Assembly: GCF_963678635.1 (NCBI RefSeq)
Contig: NC_087071.1
Coordinates: 12,973,088 to 13,037,087 of the forward strand
Origin: Symsagittifera roscoffensis
Taxonomy: Eukaryota; Xenacoelomorpha; Acoela; Convolutidae
Length of the DNA: 64,000 bases
Reading direction: 5' to 3'
The position numbers were made by a program, and so were the translations under genes. Shown in pieces: positions 33,301 through 41,459 of the stretch. The notes under the pieces were generated by a model. It was not told the origin of the DNA, did not search any database, and saw only the letters and a program-made list of their open reading frames with translations. Every line of letters begins with the position of its first letter. Position 1 is the first letter of the stretch.

Positions 33301-36300
33301 ATTTTGACGGTATTTTAAATATATCATTCAAAATATTTTTTTTGTCTTGAGCTTAATTTATAATAAATATTTCACCTGAGTTTTTTTTTCATAAAGTTAT
33401 GGGGTTTTAATGGTTTCCATTCTGGCCATTTTGGGACAAGTAACGCGCGATATATTTCGCGCTATTAACGCGTAAGCGGAAATTTAATCTTACAAATCAT
33501 TCCAAATTGGTTGAACGAAGCTTATCACTTTGTATTTTATGACGAGTGGGGGGATCATTTTCTCAAAAAAATCTCAAATTAAAAAAAACTTCCTTTTGTT
33601 TTATTATATTTAAATTTTCGTGTTATAACTGCTTTATAGACTTAAAAGGCAGTCGGAGCATTCAGAGTTTTGCCCTGATACGTGCAGTCTTGGTCTATTT
33701 TGTTCTATGCCCGTTTCCCTGAAGTTTTTTGGTCAAAATTATCCAAAAAGTGCGTGGAATGCCTTCTTTGACCTCTTTTTTTTGAAAATTTTGCCTGCGC
33801 AGCATAAACTGGGCCGAAGCAGGGTCTTTTTAATGCTTTAAGAGAGCTCGAAAAATCAATTTGGTCATTCTAAAAAAAGTCGAGCTAATTTTTCTAAAAT
33901 TTTATTATAAAATTCCCCCACAAGAAAACCCAAATCCGTCCCTGCATAGAAGGTCTCTCTTTCTTTCCCCACCACATGCAAAATTTTACATGTAAAACAT
34001 TTGTTCACATTGTTCTATTGCTAAGGAAAAAGAAAACCGACTTATGGACTGATCAGGCCATGACAAACATAATTGACTCTCATAATTGTTCATAATTGAC
34101 TTTGTAAAACCTTTCGTTAAAAATGATGCTCATGTGAGGCGGGGGCCGGAAGTAAAAAGAGCCAACATAAGTAATTAACTTCCAATACTCATCCCTTTCC
34201 GCCCCTTCTGAGACCGTCCAAACTTCAGGTCGGTTTGATTTGATGTTTGTTTTAGCGATCCACATAGCCGGTGGGACTACATACAGCTGGCCTGTGTCTC
34301 TGGACCCCAGTGCCAGTCACATATTTTCAGCTCAGTTTTTCTTCACTTGCCCAAGTGGTGATGTATGTGCGAAATATAGTAACTGGGTGTCTGTATCAGT
34401 TGAGGCTGCTACTCTTGTCTTGTCCGCCGTACTTCTGAATCGATCGACCGTTTCAATCAATCTAGACTACTTTCAAAACTACAAAAACGTCAGGTTTGAA
34501 ACAATCACTAAACACAGGGGCGGATTAGGGGGGGGGGGGGGGGGGGTTGGGTGGGGTATGTATGGGCGGACGCTTCCTTTCTTTCTCGGGGATTTGACCC
34601 CTTGCCGACCCCTTTTGAGATATCTTTTTTATTGACGGAACATAGGGCCTTCGACGCCAATATATGCTAATTTTTAGGGGAGAGCACGCGCCGAAAAAAA
34701 GGCGATTTTTTCGGTCAAAAATTTTAAAAATGTACAAAAACGTCTTTTTTGGCATGTTTTTGGCATGTTTTTTGGCATGAAAATCAATTTGGTCGAACTA
34801 GAAACAGGTCGCAAAGTTTTCGAAATATTTAAAAACACGCCCCCCCCCCCCCCCCCTCGAGAAAATCCTAGATCCGCCACTGACTAAACATGCACCTCAG
34901 AAATCTGAAAACTGAGTAGTTTGATAGGTAAAAATGTGCATGTTAGACAACTGATTTATAAAATTGTTCGGTGGCTGTGAAAAAAAAAACAGAAGTTAAA
35001 GCCAAACAAATCAAGCTCTGGCAGCTGGTGGCTGGGCTAGAAATAGCTAAATGCGGAAAATCAGGTGATATTTTACAAATGGTGCAAGGTTCAAATTAAA
35101 TTCTTGAATAATTTCTTGTTTCTTTGAACAGTATTTTTATTCTGTTTCAAAAGCTAAAGGTTTTGGCAAAAAGAGTATGAAATATGATTTTTTGAATAAC
35201 AATTCATCTAGCAGAGTATTATGTTATTACAAAACAATCTTTAAAGCATCAGCTGTTTATGCAATTAAGTTGGTTTTTTCATAACATTACTGTGCCAAAT
35301 TAAAAATCATTCAAAAATTCTAAAAAGTTTTACTTCTTTCGCCAAAAAACTTGGCCTTCTGAAATAAATCATACATACTATTCAAGGTAACAAAAAGTGA
35401 TTTAAGTATTTATTTTGAATCTTGCACCGCTTGTAAAATATCACCTGATTTTCATTGAAAATGAAACTGCTATAATGAAATGAACTATAGTTCATGAATT
35501 TAATACATACAAACTACTCAAACACTTCTGAAAAATACCACGTATTCTAGCATTCATTTTCTGGATATTTTCAAGTAGTTTACCTCTAAAAACCCATTCC
35601 TTTCCTTTAAATTATCTATTATTTTTAAAGTATGAAACGATCTGGTATTTCAGGCTTTTCGTAGATGGTATTATGAGAGATCCTCTTCCATCTGTTTTTC
35701 CATTGAAAATTAGTGGCTTGGAAGCCAACAGAACCTACGTTTTTGAAGCGCAGGCAACCCAGTTTTCACAAGAGGTCCAGAGCAACTCTGTTTCGGTACA
35801 GACTCCAAATGCAGGTGAGCGAACTTACCATAATCAGAGAACTGAGTTGGAAAATATTGGTAACCTTGATTTACCAACAATTCGAACTAAATAACTTTTG
35901 TTGGGCCCAAACAGGCATAAGAATAGAGATTAAATGGAAGAACCACAAAATTTTACAAAAAAAAAATACCTCAAAACGTTACGATATTTTCGCAATTTTA
36001 AAATTTTCAAGAACCTTATACGATATTTTCGCAATTTTAAAATTTAAAATTTTGCGATTAAACTCCCAGGCTAACTAAGAAAAATTATTCGCGAGAAGCC
36101 TCTTATAAAGCCCACTAACTTCTGGAAGTTTAACATCTTCAAAACTCTGCACAAAACGCTTGAAATTCGGTTGTAAGCAAATATTTTGATTTTAATACAG
36201 TGAAAACGACCTATTTTGGCTGTGGAATATGAAATTCTAGGCTTAACTAGGCAGCTCTTAAAGCCCGACCCCGCATATTTCCCGCTACATATAGCCATTT

Positions 36301-38913
36301 GGGGGTCTTGTTGAGAACCGTGTTCCTAAAAATTAACCCCAATTAGCTGGGAGAGTTTATGTAGATCCGTTTCAGTGATTCCCCGATTTAAAAGGATTGC
36401 CTAGGATGGAAAGGAGTGAAATGAATTGACTGATAATGGGATGACGGTTACCGTTGTGGAATTTGTGGAATTGTCCTCCATGGGTAACGGGTTGCTTCCC
36501 ATCTTAAAGTTGAACTTCCGGGATAACGTTTCCCCGGCATGAAAACTAATGCGTCTCATCGATCCGTCGTCGTCGATCATAATCGGACAAAGAAATTGGC
36601 CGCCGTTGCAAGCACAGCTGAGGGCGCGAGAATGGTTTCGTAGCGAAATTGAATGAAATCCCAAGAATGCGTCTTGCTCCAAGCGTACCGAACTACCCTG
36701 GTGCTCTAATTCGTTTTCGTACAAATCCTGCAGGATAGTAGCAGCGTCTTTGTCAGGTAATGCGACTTTCCCGAAGCCGTAGAGTGTTTGGTGTGTTGCG
36801 GCGGAAAGCATTTCTCTCTTTTCGGGGCATGCCTTTACGGAGCACTCACGGAGTATGCCTTTACGATTGTTAGATCTGGCCACTAGAAAAACGTCAATTT
36901 TGGAATAATCATAAAATTTCATCTTAAAGTAATTTCAGGTCGAACACAATTTTACAATGCGAAATTCAAGCACGTGTACTTCAGGTTAATACTCGTTAAC
37001 ATAAATAGATAGGTAAACGATGAGTCACGCCTAGACTAGATCAAGTTTGGAAGAATACGTCACTCCTTTGCCGGATAAAATCGGCGAGCCACTCCCTCCA
37101 AATCGGGACTAATTATGCAAACTTGTTGAAACTCAGAGGGGGTAAAACTAGGCACAAATTTGGACCCTCAGACCCATGGGGGGCAAGTGATAACGGTCAC
37201 GGGAGGTGTAAGTTGCCCTATCAGAACTCGGCAACTAGCCTATTTATTGGGCTCAAAGTTTAGAAGGTTTTAGGCCCAGTTGATAGAAGGTTAAGTTTAG
37301 AACCGCAAACCCCCATGACCCCCACTCCCGTCTTTATGCCCTATTTAAACAAACCCACCATTAACTTCCGGACGTCGACTCTCGGGCCCATTGATCGCAG
37401 GGAGCCTAAACTTTGAGCCAAAATAGGTAATGGCGAAATAAATCATGTGTTATAATACGTACTATTTCCAACGGTTGGATCGCAAGTGTTTATCACTTGA
37501 AAAAACACCCTTCAAGACCGGAAATAGGCAATTTACGCAAATATTGAGCAAGGGTATCTTGATTTTATTGCAAAAATAGATATTAAATACAAACACCGGA
37601 AAAATAATCTTCTGAATAAAACCCCTCCGGTGACTCATTCAAGCGTTAATAGCTTTTTTCTGGAGAAAATGATAAAGGACCTTAAAAATGGGATAACTTG
37701 GGAAGTAATAACTCCTGAAAAAAGGAATTGGTCAAGTTACTATTAACTAGAAGGAAAGTTATTCATTGAGAACTGAAGCAGAATTTGATATAGATATAGC
37801 TTCCAAATTGCAACCCTGGGGTAGTAGAATAATTTTAAAATGGACTTGGTATGGCAAATGATCTAATAGTAGCATAACAAGAAGACTTAAGACAAGTTAT
37901 TCCAGAGGAAAATCGAGGGTCGGTGAAATTACTTAGCTCACTGGATGTGACTTTTTGATTTAGTTCGACTCTTAAAAGGCAAACTAAATTCCCCTAATAG
38001 CTAGAACGTCAAGATTGGAAATGAGTGAGATGGAAGTTTTAGTTGCTGGAAGTGATCTTGTTAATTATGAAAAGGGTATTTCCATACCTCCGGGAGGTCG
38101 TAATATTAATGGGTTAAAAATTAAAAAGACCTTAGGCTCATGAATAAACTTAGCATGGTTTAGAGGTTGAGTTGAACTCGAGGACTGAAGTTCACGGAGG
38201 TGAGGGATTAAATGATTAGGATCCTATGACCTTCGTTTACTTGGTCAAGTTGTGACACTTACCACATATCGGGTGTCTAATAAGCGTGAATAGATTGATA
38301 GAAAAAACGGAACTTGGCGCAAGACAGTGATGACAGGGGGAGGGACGTGGTCAAAAACCATGTGCGTTTGATTCAGCTAAGCAGATGTCAAGACTGATAT
38401 GTAATGGCGTGACTTAACTAAAACGAAGTCTCAAGAAAGATAAAGAATTGGAGAGGCTTCAAGAATCAGAACAACATCAGAGTGAGGACAGTGGTTCTTG
38501 AAGCTTACGAAATCGGTTAAAACAGCTCATAGGAGTAGTGCCCGGTATAGGTACTATTAATTTTAGCGAGGCGAACTGAGTCTTTGTTTGTAATTTTTGC
38601 GTTTAGTTAGTCAATTAGGGTTATCTATAGAGAGAGAATCGGTTAGTTGGAAGTTAAATTGCCATTAAGCAATGTTGTTGATAATTGGCAGATCCGCTCC
38701 TTCGGATTAGAGTGATAGGTTTAATTCTGACCACTCAGAGCTTCTGTAATTGGACTTATATTCATCGAAATTAAATTACAATTGGAAATTCTTGCGATCG
38801 TTTCGCGCGGACGAGACTGCCCTATGGGCAGCACACTGTACTTGATTAGGTTACTTGCCCCCTCTGTGTACTGCTCTTAGCGTTGTCTGGGGACCACATT
38901 GCGGTGTTGTTAC

Positions 38914-38985
<72 letters not shown>

Positions 38986-41459
38986 AAGAGAGAGAACAAA
39001 CCTAGGGAAGCAATCCACTAAATCTACTTTGGCTATCCAGCAAAATATTTTCTTATTCTTATTTTTGGAGATTTTTTCTTCTGGAATTTTGTTTGGTTTT
39101 TGCAAGGCTTTCTTGCAATATGTTTTTTAAAAAGTAACTTCCAAACAGTAAATTTTGATTTGCTACTTTTTGCAAAAGAATTTGCATTGAACTCTGAGCA
39201 ATTTGTTTCGCTCAGTTTTTGCCTAATTTTAATTCAGTTTGAAAAACTGTGTTTAAAATTGTAAGCTAAGTTTGATTCTTGTTCACATAAATAAAATCTG
39301 AACTAAATAAACACATCGGCAATATTCAAGATAATTTTTTATGCAAGCATATTATCGTCGCAAAAAATGTTACTTCCATTGGAAAATCTTTCTTGAAAAA
39401 AAAACAAGTATTTTCTAGTAGGATTTTGAACCATCGCAATGCATGAAATTTAGATTTCCCTTGAATCAAAAATCACCAGTCTGCGGTCGATCTAAGATTT
39501 TCTCAAAGGGGGCAGATTTTCAAAAAAGTGGACAACCTTTTCATTAATTCGACCAAAATAATTTTTCGAGCACTTCCAGAACAATATAAATACCGTTTTT
39601 GTGCTTTTTTGGGAAAATTTGACCAAAAAGTTGCGTTTTTGATCGGAGCGAGCTCCCCTTTAAAATTAGCATATAATGTCGTCGACGGCGCCTATAGTAA
39701 AATTTTAGGCTTGGTCGAACGAAATTGGATGTCATAAAATAATACAAAACGGAGGGCTCTTTGATTGGTGAGAGGGCCAAATCCCTGATGAGGGGGAGGG
39801 GAGTTGTCCGCCCCCGCCATCATTAATTAAATCCGTCCCTGCCATGAGTACCCCTGTCTTTGAAATAAATTGAGTGCGCGTCAAATACTGACCAATTTAA
39901 TTCTTTCCAACCAAAAATTAAGAAATTCAGTCCAATTACCACAAACCCTTCCAGTAGATCAAAATCAATCAAGACTGGCGTACTAAGGAAAAACGATGAA
40001 TAGCCTGAGTGCCATTCATTGTCGATGAAAAATTTTTGAATAAATCGATGAACAAAATACTTTATTTTTAATTCAATTTCCTAATTGAACCCCCACACGC
40101 TATGGAAAATATTGAGTGAAAAAATTTTCATCTGGTAACATAATATTAAGATCATATGACTGTCGTCTGTCCAAGTTTTGTTTACCGTAAACCATTGTTG
40201 TATGAAAACTGTTGACATTAGCGCTACCGATTTTTTCTTTTTGATGCTAATGAATAGCCCTAGGATTTCACCAGCAAATACTTCATAAAATCAGACTGTT
40301 GCATAAATTTCAGATTTCTACTAACGCGGTGAACACCAATTAAATAGCTACGAATCGGACAAAAGCAAGCCGAAATTGATACATTTCAGCGGTGAATAAA
40401 TCGGCGTCAGTGAGAACTGGAAACTCAGATGAGTCCAACTTGGCCCCAATTTTTGGCTCTGTCGTGGGATGCGTGTTGGCACTGATCATTTTGGCTGTTC
40501 TGGTGGTTGCAATTATATTCCTGTGTCAAAATAACGAAGGGTATTTTAAAACTTTTTTCTGCTTTGAACTCAAGTCTCTATATTTTATTCTGCTCGATTA
40601 ATGAATTGAATGTATCGTTTCAGAGGCGCTGGTGGAAGCAATCAGAATGCAAAGTCAGTTGACACTGAGTAAGATCTTTACCTTAACAGAACGAACCAAC
40701 TTTTTAAGAAACTTTTTGTACTAAAAAGGGGTGTAACCAAAACTGAAATGTTTCAGGTACCAAGAACCCGCTTATTTTCACCGTACTGGTCTCCAACAAA
40801 GCAACTCACCAACTGCACCCAATTTGTGCAACAACCTGAACTATGTTACAAACCCCGTCATCACGAACCACGACAACCCAAATATGAACTATCTTAACGC
40901 TGAAAATAAGAATCCGGATCAGGGATACGATAACCTCTACCTGCAGAGCCAAGAACATACTCCTAATAATGACGGATACCAAAATTATTTGTGCAACAAC
41001 CTGAACTATGTTACAAACCCCGTCATCACGAACCACGACAACCCAAATATGAACTATCTTAACGCTGACAATATGAATCCGGATCAGGGATACGATAACC
41101 TCTACCTGCAGAGCCAACAACATACTCCTAATAATGACGGATACCAAAATTATTTGTGCAACAACCTGAACTATGTTACAAACCCCGTCATCACGAACCA
41201 CGACAACCCAAATATGAAATATCTTAACGCTGACAATATGAATTCGGATCAGGGATACGATAACCTCTACCTGCAGAGCCAAGAACATACTCCTAATAAT
41301 GACGGATACCAAAAAGAGACGCTTCCTTCTCCTGATGACAACCAATCTTCGTATGTGACATCCCCACCTCTTATGGTCGAGGACAATGTCTACTTTGCTG
41401 TTCAGTCTAACAACAATGCGGATCAACTGAGCAATCTCCCCCCCGTAGTGACCAATTGA
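21153..41459 (+). CDS. type I receptor: fibronectin-III ectodomain, membrane helix, tyrosine-repeat tail (partial, 3' end complete)
   Basis: I join eight exons: 21153-21305, 28852-29067, 29618-29845, 34256-34493, 35654-35814, 40390-40540, 40624-40668 and 40757-41459. All seven joins keep phase, and the join codons rebuild FN3 strands. The exons add up to 1895 coding nt (about 631 aa). At least three FN3 domains are readable: PHDVGLST..IELNLT..YILYRDDVG..GLI / LSPGIKYKFQLKAED; DPIQLVCSLN..EIHWEFP / TYSWPVSLD..WVSVSVEA; LVLSAV..TVSINLDYF / LFVDGI..LKISGLEANRTYVFEA. A single helix (VVGCVLALIILAVLVVAIIF) follows, then a tail with 21 tyrosines. The signal peptide and first exons lie upstream and were not found. 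FN3 receptors of this form act at the cell surface and signal through phosphotyrosine adaptors. The ligand is unknown. Several introns are long (7.5, 4.4 and 4.6 kb) and full of transposons. Confidence 0.8.
21541..21810. mobile_element. hAT-like MITE (270 bp) in a receptor intron
   Basis: Begins CAGAGGCAGATTC and ends AATTCCCTG (reverse complement CAGGGAATT), the CAG-type termini of hAT elements. Flanked by ATCTAGAG (21533-21540) and ATCTAAAG (21811-21818), an 8-bp target duplication with one mismatch. Non-coding; two CTCGAGGGGG blocks lie near its ends. Confidence 0.6.
21840..23905. repeat. foldback (inverted repeat) with a tandemly duplicated right arm
   Basis: The left arm, about 21840-22285, is the inverse of the right arm, about 22640-23379 (for example TTTCGTTTAGAAGGCTCCTT against AAGGAGCCTTCTAAACGAAA). 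Identity is roughly 80%. Part of the right arm (22851-23379) is duplicated in tandem at 23380-23905 with a period of 529 bp, starting ATGCGGGGCAAAATTT. No transposase. Looks like a foldback element or large MITE, lying in a receptor intron. Confidence 0.75.
23906..25318. repeat. diverged direct duplication in a receptor intron
   Basis: Two related blocks (near 24340-24500 and 24940-25100) share TATCACTC, ATTTTGC.T.GAAAA and TTCTCGAC. A Lys/Phe-rich plus-strand frame at 24480-24797 reflects poly-A tracts. A segment at 25214-25320 (GGAACAAAA.TGCTCTCAGAA) is repeated at 27521-27640, so it flanks the gypsy element on both sides. Confidence 0.5.
25319..27027 (+). pseudogene. Ty3/gypsy integrase C-terminal half, 5' truncated and frameshifted
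   Basis: Frames at 24999-25418, 25339-25998 and 26161-27027 carry the integrase core (NHGIPESIRTD with a catalytic Asp, then a frameshift; GLVESSVQTIKRNLG with the catalytic Glu kept), the following STLKTSPFELHYGRKPN and a C-terminal chromatin-type domain (GKPLFKIAKIKI, VKGKVYRKNHLSLRY). A long Pro/Ser-rich tail ends with KKPTRFFGDPLRHSVKS. At least two frameshifts break it. Protease and RT are missing. It has a higher GC content than its surroundings, so it is younger than the 11.7-20.8 kb element. Confidence 0.75.
27164..27176 (+). other. polypurine tract
   Basis: CAAGAGGGGGAAA immediately before the TGTCATGAGG start of the LTR: the usual plus-strand primer site of LTR retroelements. Confidence 0.7.
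27177..27499 (+). mobile_element. 3' LTR of the plus-strand gypsy element
   Basis: Begins TGTCATGAGGCGACC right after the polypurine tract and can end at CCCTACA (TG...CA boundaries), giving 323 bp. The GC-rich start then AT-rich body fits U3/R. No 5' LTR was found, so the target duplication cannot be confirmed and the right boundary is a best guess. Confidence 0.65.
27871..28338 (+). CDS. unrecognised 155-codon frame with membrane-like segments
   Basis: An uninterrupted frame with no ATG at its start, long for such AT-rich DNA. About residues 60-95 are strongly hydrophobic (YLLVSTFFYYIIALSICFSD), and a further patch is FLNFFYLTNFVYHSG. No family recognised. It sits inside a receptor intron just after the gypsy LTR and may be a transposon remnant or exon of something else. 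Function unknown. Confidence 0.25.
   Translation: MPVLPISRKIHRDLRVTFENPIGSDSDCKNKTKSGLIDKKVCSAYFRFQTIIEEFFHEAYLTISIQLDFYLLVSTFFYYIIALSICFSDLIWSHLLQNKAAGNYRQQKARSKTSVFLNFFYLTNFVYHSGLVAHQQTILVFSIEKKQKKSSFCPG
28489..28833. mobile_element. 345-bp foldback MITE next to a receptor exon
   Basis: CATGCGCGAAGGACCGAATG (within 28489-28509) is repeated exactly in inverse at 28813-28833, and pairing extends further inward (GCGAAAA). The interior is AT-rich and carries a further related piece (CTTCGGTCCTTGGCC). The right end is 19 bp from the acceptor of the exon at 28852, so the element supplies or abuts the 3' splice-site region. Confidence 0.7.
28852..29067 (+). CDS. receptor exon: FN3 domain, first half
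   Basis: Acceptor CCTATTTAG; donor GTGAAG at 29068, chosen over GTATTA at 29088 because only it gives the phase needed by the next exon and rebuilds the FN3 loop GLI-H-LSPG. Contains PHDVGLSTTQQTTQTSIELN and DYILYRDDVG. A MITE ends 19 nt upstream of the exon. Confidence 0.75.
29618..29845 (+). CDS. receptor exon: FN3 second half and start of the next
   Basis: Acceptor ACATTTTCAG, donor GTAAAT. LSPGIKYKFQLKAEDSFSG is the classic FN3 E-F region. After CTNPPDPI a new domain begins (LVCSLNAETMMTEIHWEFP). Leaves in phase 1, as required by 34256. Confidence 0.8.
29846..31311. other. receptor intron, first part
   Basis: AT-rich intron sequence. Between 29990 and 30160 several CGCAAAGTCGCA-like motifs recur (GCGCAAAGTCGCAACAC, GCACAAAGTCCTGC, GCAAAGTCGCATC), a short degenerate repeat. 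No coding frame I can support. Confidence 0.45.
31312..31463. repeat. 20-22-bp minisatellite, left of the U2-like gene
   Basis: About seven copies of CAGACATGACTATACCTGGT. Its reverse complement (CCAGGTATAGTCATGTCTG) matches the unit of the array at 31905-32102 (CCAGGTATGATCATGTCTG), so the two arrays are inverted relative to each other. Confidence 0.8.
31732..31900 (+). ncRNA. U2 snRNA-like gene with altered branch-site recognition box
   Basis: Starts ATCGGTTCTCGGCCTTTTGG (canonical U2: ATCGCTTCTCGGCC..). Stem-loop I (CGGCCTTTTGGCT) is kept. The branch-recognition region reads GGGTACTATCTGTTCTT where U2 has GTGTAGTATCTGTTCTT. Stem IIa is GTCAG/CTGAC (usual ATCAG/CTGAT), a paired change. Stem IIb is GCTGGGC/GCCTGGC with two G-U pairs. 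An Sm-like site GATTTTCG follows TTTAAACT, as in U2. Stem III pairs GAGTTAAC with GTTGACTC around GAAGCTTGCTT (U2: GGAGCTTGCTCC). Loop IV is not recognisable. So it is a diverged U2 or a pseudogene under partial constraint. It lies in a receptor intron on the same strand, between inverted minisatellites. No PSE or TATA could be identified. Confidence 0.75.
31905..32102. repeat. 20-22-bp minisatellite, right of the U2-like gene
   Basis: Eight to ten copies of CAGGTATGATCATGT.TG with variants (TCAGGTCTGATCATG). One unit in this orientation also lies at 31464-31482, inside the left edge, so the U2-bearing segment is bracketed on both sides by repeat DNA. Confidence 0.8.
32103..32952. other. receptor intron, middle part
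   Basis: Holds two copies of a 90-100-bp block (GGTCGAAATAAATTTGGTGC / TTTGTAGC at about 32355 and 32455, with CATGAGTTATTCACAATTGA and CATTGTTTCACAGGCAACGG). Otherwise AT-rich, no gene. Confidence 0.5.
32953..33500. repeat. 224-bp tandem duplication ending in a CGCGCG block
   Basis: AAAGTTAATGTTCGGACTTT recurs at 32953 and 33177 (period 224). Each unit holds the near-palindrome ACTTTCGTAACGAAAGT. The block near 33430-33475 (ACGCGCGATATATTTCGCGC, ATTAACGCGTAAGCGG) is found inverted at 42490-42535, and a diverged version at 53250 and 57310, so it belongs to a dispersed element. Confidence 0.65.
33640..33944. mobile_element. MITE-like fragment ending in a hAT-type terminus
   Basis: CCAAATCCGTCCCTG at 33930-33944 has the same terminus as the hAT-like elements at 34515 and 39477. 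The interior (GAAGCAGGGTC, AATCAATTTGGTC) is shared with 24050-24110 and 34780. The left end and target duplication are not clear. Confidence 0.4.
34256..34493 (+). CDS. receptor exon: FN3 second half and start of the last FN3
   Basis: Acceptor TTTGTTTTAG, donor GTTTGA. Encodes GGTTYSWPVSLDPS, FTCPSGDVCAKYSNWVSVSV, then LVLSAVLLNRSTVSINLDYF of the membrane-proximal FN3. Two Cys (CPSGDVC) may form a short disulfide loop. A hAT-like MITE is inserted 21 bp after the donor. Confidence 0.75.
34515..34882. mobile_element. hAT-like MITE (368 bp) with poly-G and poly-C arms
   Basis: Ends CAGGGGCGGATTAGG and CCTAGATCCGCCACTG (inverse CAGTGGCGGATCTAGG). Flanked by perfect 8-bp target duplications ACTAAACA (34507-34514 and 34883-34890), the hAT signature. 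A run of 19 G at 34528-34546 faces 17 C at 34840-34856. Inserted in the receptor intron 21 bp after a splice donor. Confidence 0.9.
34891..35653. other. receptor intron remainder
   Basis: AT-rich with no gene. ATATTTTACAAATGG and AAAATATCACCTGATTTTC near 35070 and 35440 are inverse partners (both contain the AATCAGGTGATATTTTACAA type sequence), suggesting the ends of another small foldback element of about 380 bp. Confidence 0.45.
35654..35814 (+). CDS. receptor exon: end of the membrane-proximal FN3
   Basis: Acceptor GTATTTCAG, donor GTGAGC. Starts LFVDGIMRDP and ends LKISGLEANRTYVFEAQATQ, SNSVSVQTPNA: the FN3 E-F-G strands, with an N-glycosylation site (NRT). Confidence 0.8.
35815..36400. 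other. receptor intron, no gene
   Basis: AT-rich; a short direct repeat of ACGATATTTTCGCAATTTTA occurs at about 35980 and 36020. No splice-consistent exon was found. Confidence 0.4.
36401..36922 (-). CDS. unrecognised 173-aa frame, antisense in a receptor intron
   Basis: ATG at 36920-36922, stop at 36401-36403. GC content is clearly above the surroundings. The sequence is of mixed composition and looks genuinely coding: YSKIDVFLVARSNNRKGILR, ACPEKREMLSAATHQTLYGF, ATILQDLYENELEHQGSSVR, and SCACNGGQFLCPIMIDDDGS. I recognise no family. A Cys-rich CAC..FLC motif is present. It directly abuts the repeat block at 36990-39020, so it could be part of a mobile element on the minus strand or a nested gene. 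Confidence 0.4.
   Translation of the reverse strand: MKFYDYSKIDVFLVARSNNRKGILRECSVKACPEKREMLSAATHQTLYGFGKVALPDKDAATILQDLYENELEHQGSSVRLEQDAFLGFHSISLRNHSRALSCACNGGQFLCPIMIDDDGSMRRISFHAGETLSRKFNFKMGSNPLPMEDNSTNSTTVTVIPLSVNSFHSFPS
36990..39020. repeat. copy A of a 2-kb duplicated element
   Basis: Matches 43400-45150 in the same orientation, strongly diverged. Shared landmarks: TTCCGGA.GTC..TCTCGGG, TCATGTGTTATA, GACCGGAAA, TTTACGCAAATA, and at the end GGGACCAC.TTGCGGTG, a GA microsatellite and GAACAAACCTAGGGAAG. No coding frame in either copy. The many short GG/CC runs set it apart from its AT-rich neighbours. Element class unknown. Confidence 0.6.
38915..38995. repeat. (GA)n microsatellite
   Basis: About 80 bp of almost pure GA with a few interruptions (ACAGAG, ATAGAG, AAAGAAAG). 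The same tract sits at the same place in copy B (45058-45137). Confidence 0.95.
39477..39841. mobile_element. hAT-like MITE related to 34515, inverted
   Basis: Begins CAGTCTGCGGTCGATCTAAG and ends ATCCGTCCCTG (inverse CAGGGACGGAT). Its interior (ATTAGCATATAATGTCGTCG) is the inverse of the 34630-34660 segment, so it is the same family in opposite orientation. No matching 8-bp duplication is visible, and a second terminus-like AAATCCCTG at 39779-39787 suggests a nested or rearranged copy. Confidence 0.65.
40390..40540 (+). CDS. receptor exon: stalk and transmembrane helix
   Basis: Acceptor TACATTTCAG, donor GTATTT. A short polar stalk (VNKSASVRTGNSDESN) precedes about 25 hydrophobic residues (IFGSVVGCVLALIILAVLVV). 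A Cys-Gln-Asn stop-transfer region follows. Confidence 0.85.
40624..40668 (+). CDS. receptor micro-exon (45 nt)
   Basis: Acceptor CGTTTCAG, donor GTAAGA. Encodes a flexible Gly/Asn/Ser juxtamembrane linker (GAGGSNQNAKSVDT). Phases fit both neighbours. Confidence 0.7.
40757..41459 (+). CDS. receptor last exon: tyrosine-rich cytoplasmic tail
   Basis: Acceptor AAATGTTTCAG; stop TGA 41457-41459. After EYQEPAYFHR come three 55-aa units and a final SSYVTS..VYFAV segment. Each unit holds LNYVTN, YLNA, GYDNLYLQS and GYQNY. Eight Y-x-N motifs (YLN, YDN, YQN) match the Grb2-SH2 preference; YDNL and YVTN could bind other SH2 domains. No kinase domain is present, so signalling must use an associated kinase. 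Confidence 0.85.
40824..41318 (+). repeat. three 165-bp in-frame coding repeats
   Basis: TTGTGCAACAACCTGAACTA begins units at 40824, 40989 and 41154. Units differ at only a handful of bases (for example AAAATAAG/ACAATATG, GAAC/CAAC, AACTAT/AAATAT), so the expansion is recent or kept uniform by gene conversion. It lies inside the receptor tail. Confidence 0.95.

Noticed and set aside
34525-34755. Gly-rich and Pro-rich frames on the two strands
   Set aside because: They read through the poly-G and poly-C arms of the hAT-like MITE.
38851-39105. Minus-strand frame rich in Ser-Leu repeats
   Set aside because: Translation of the GA microsatellite.
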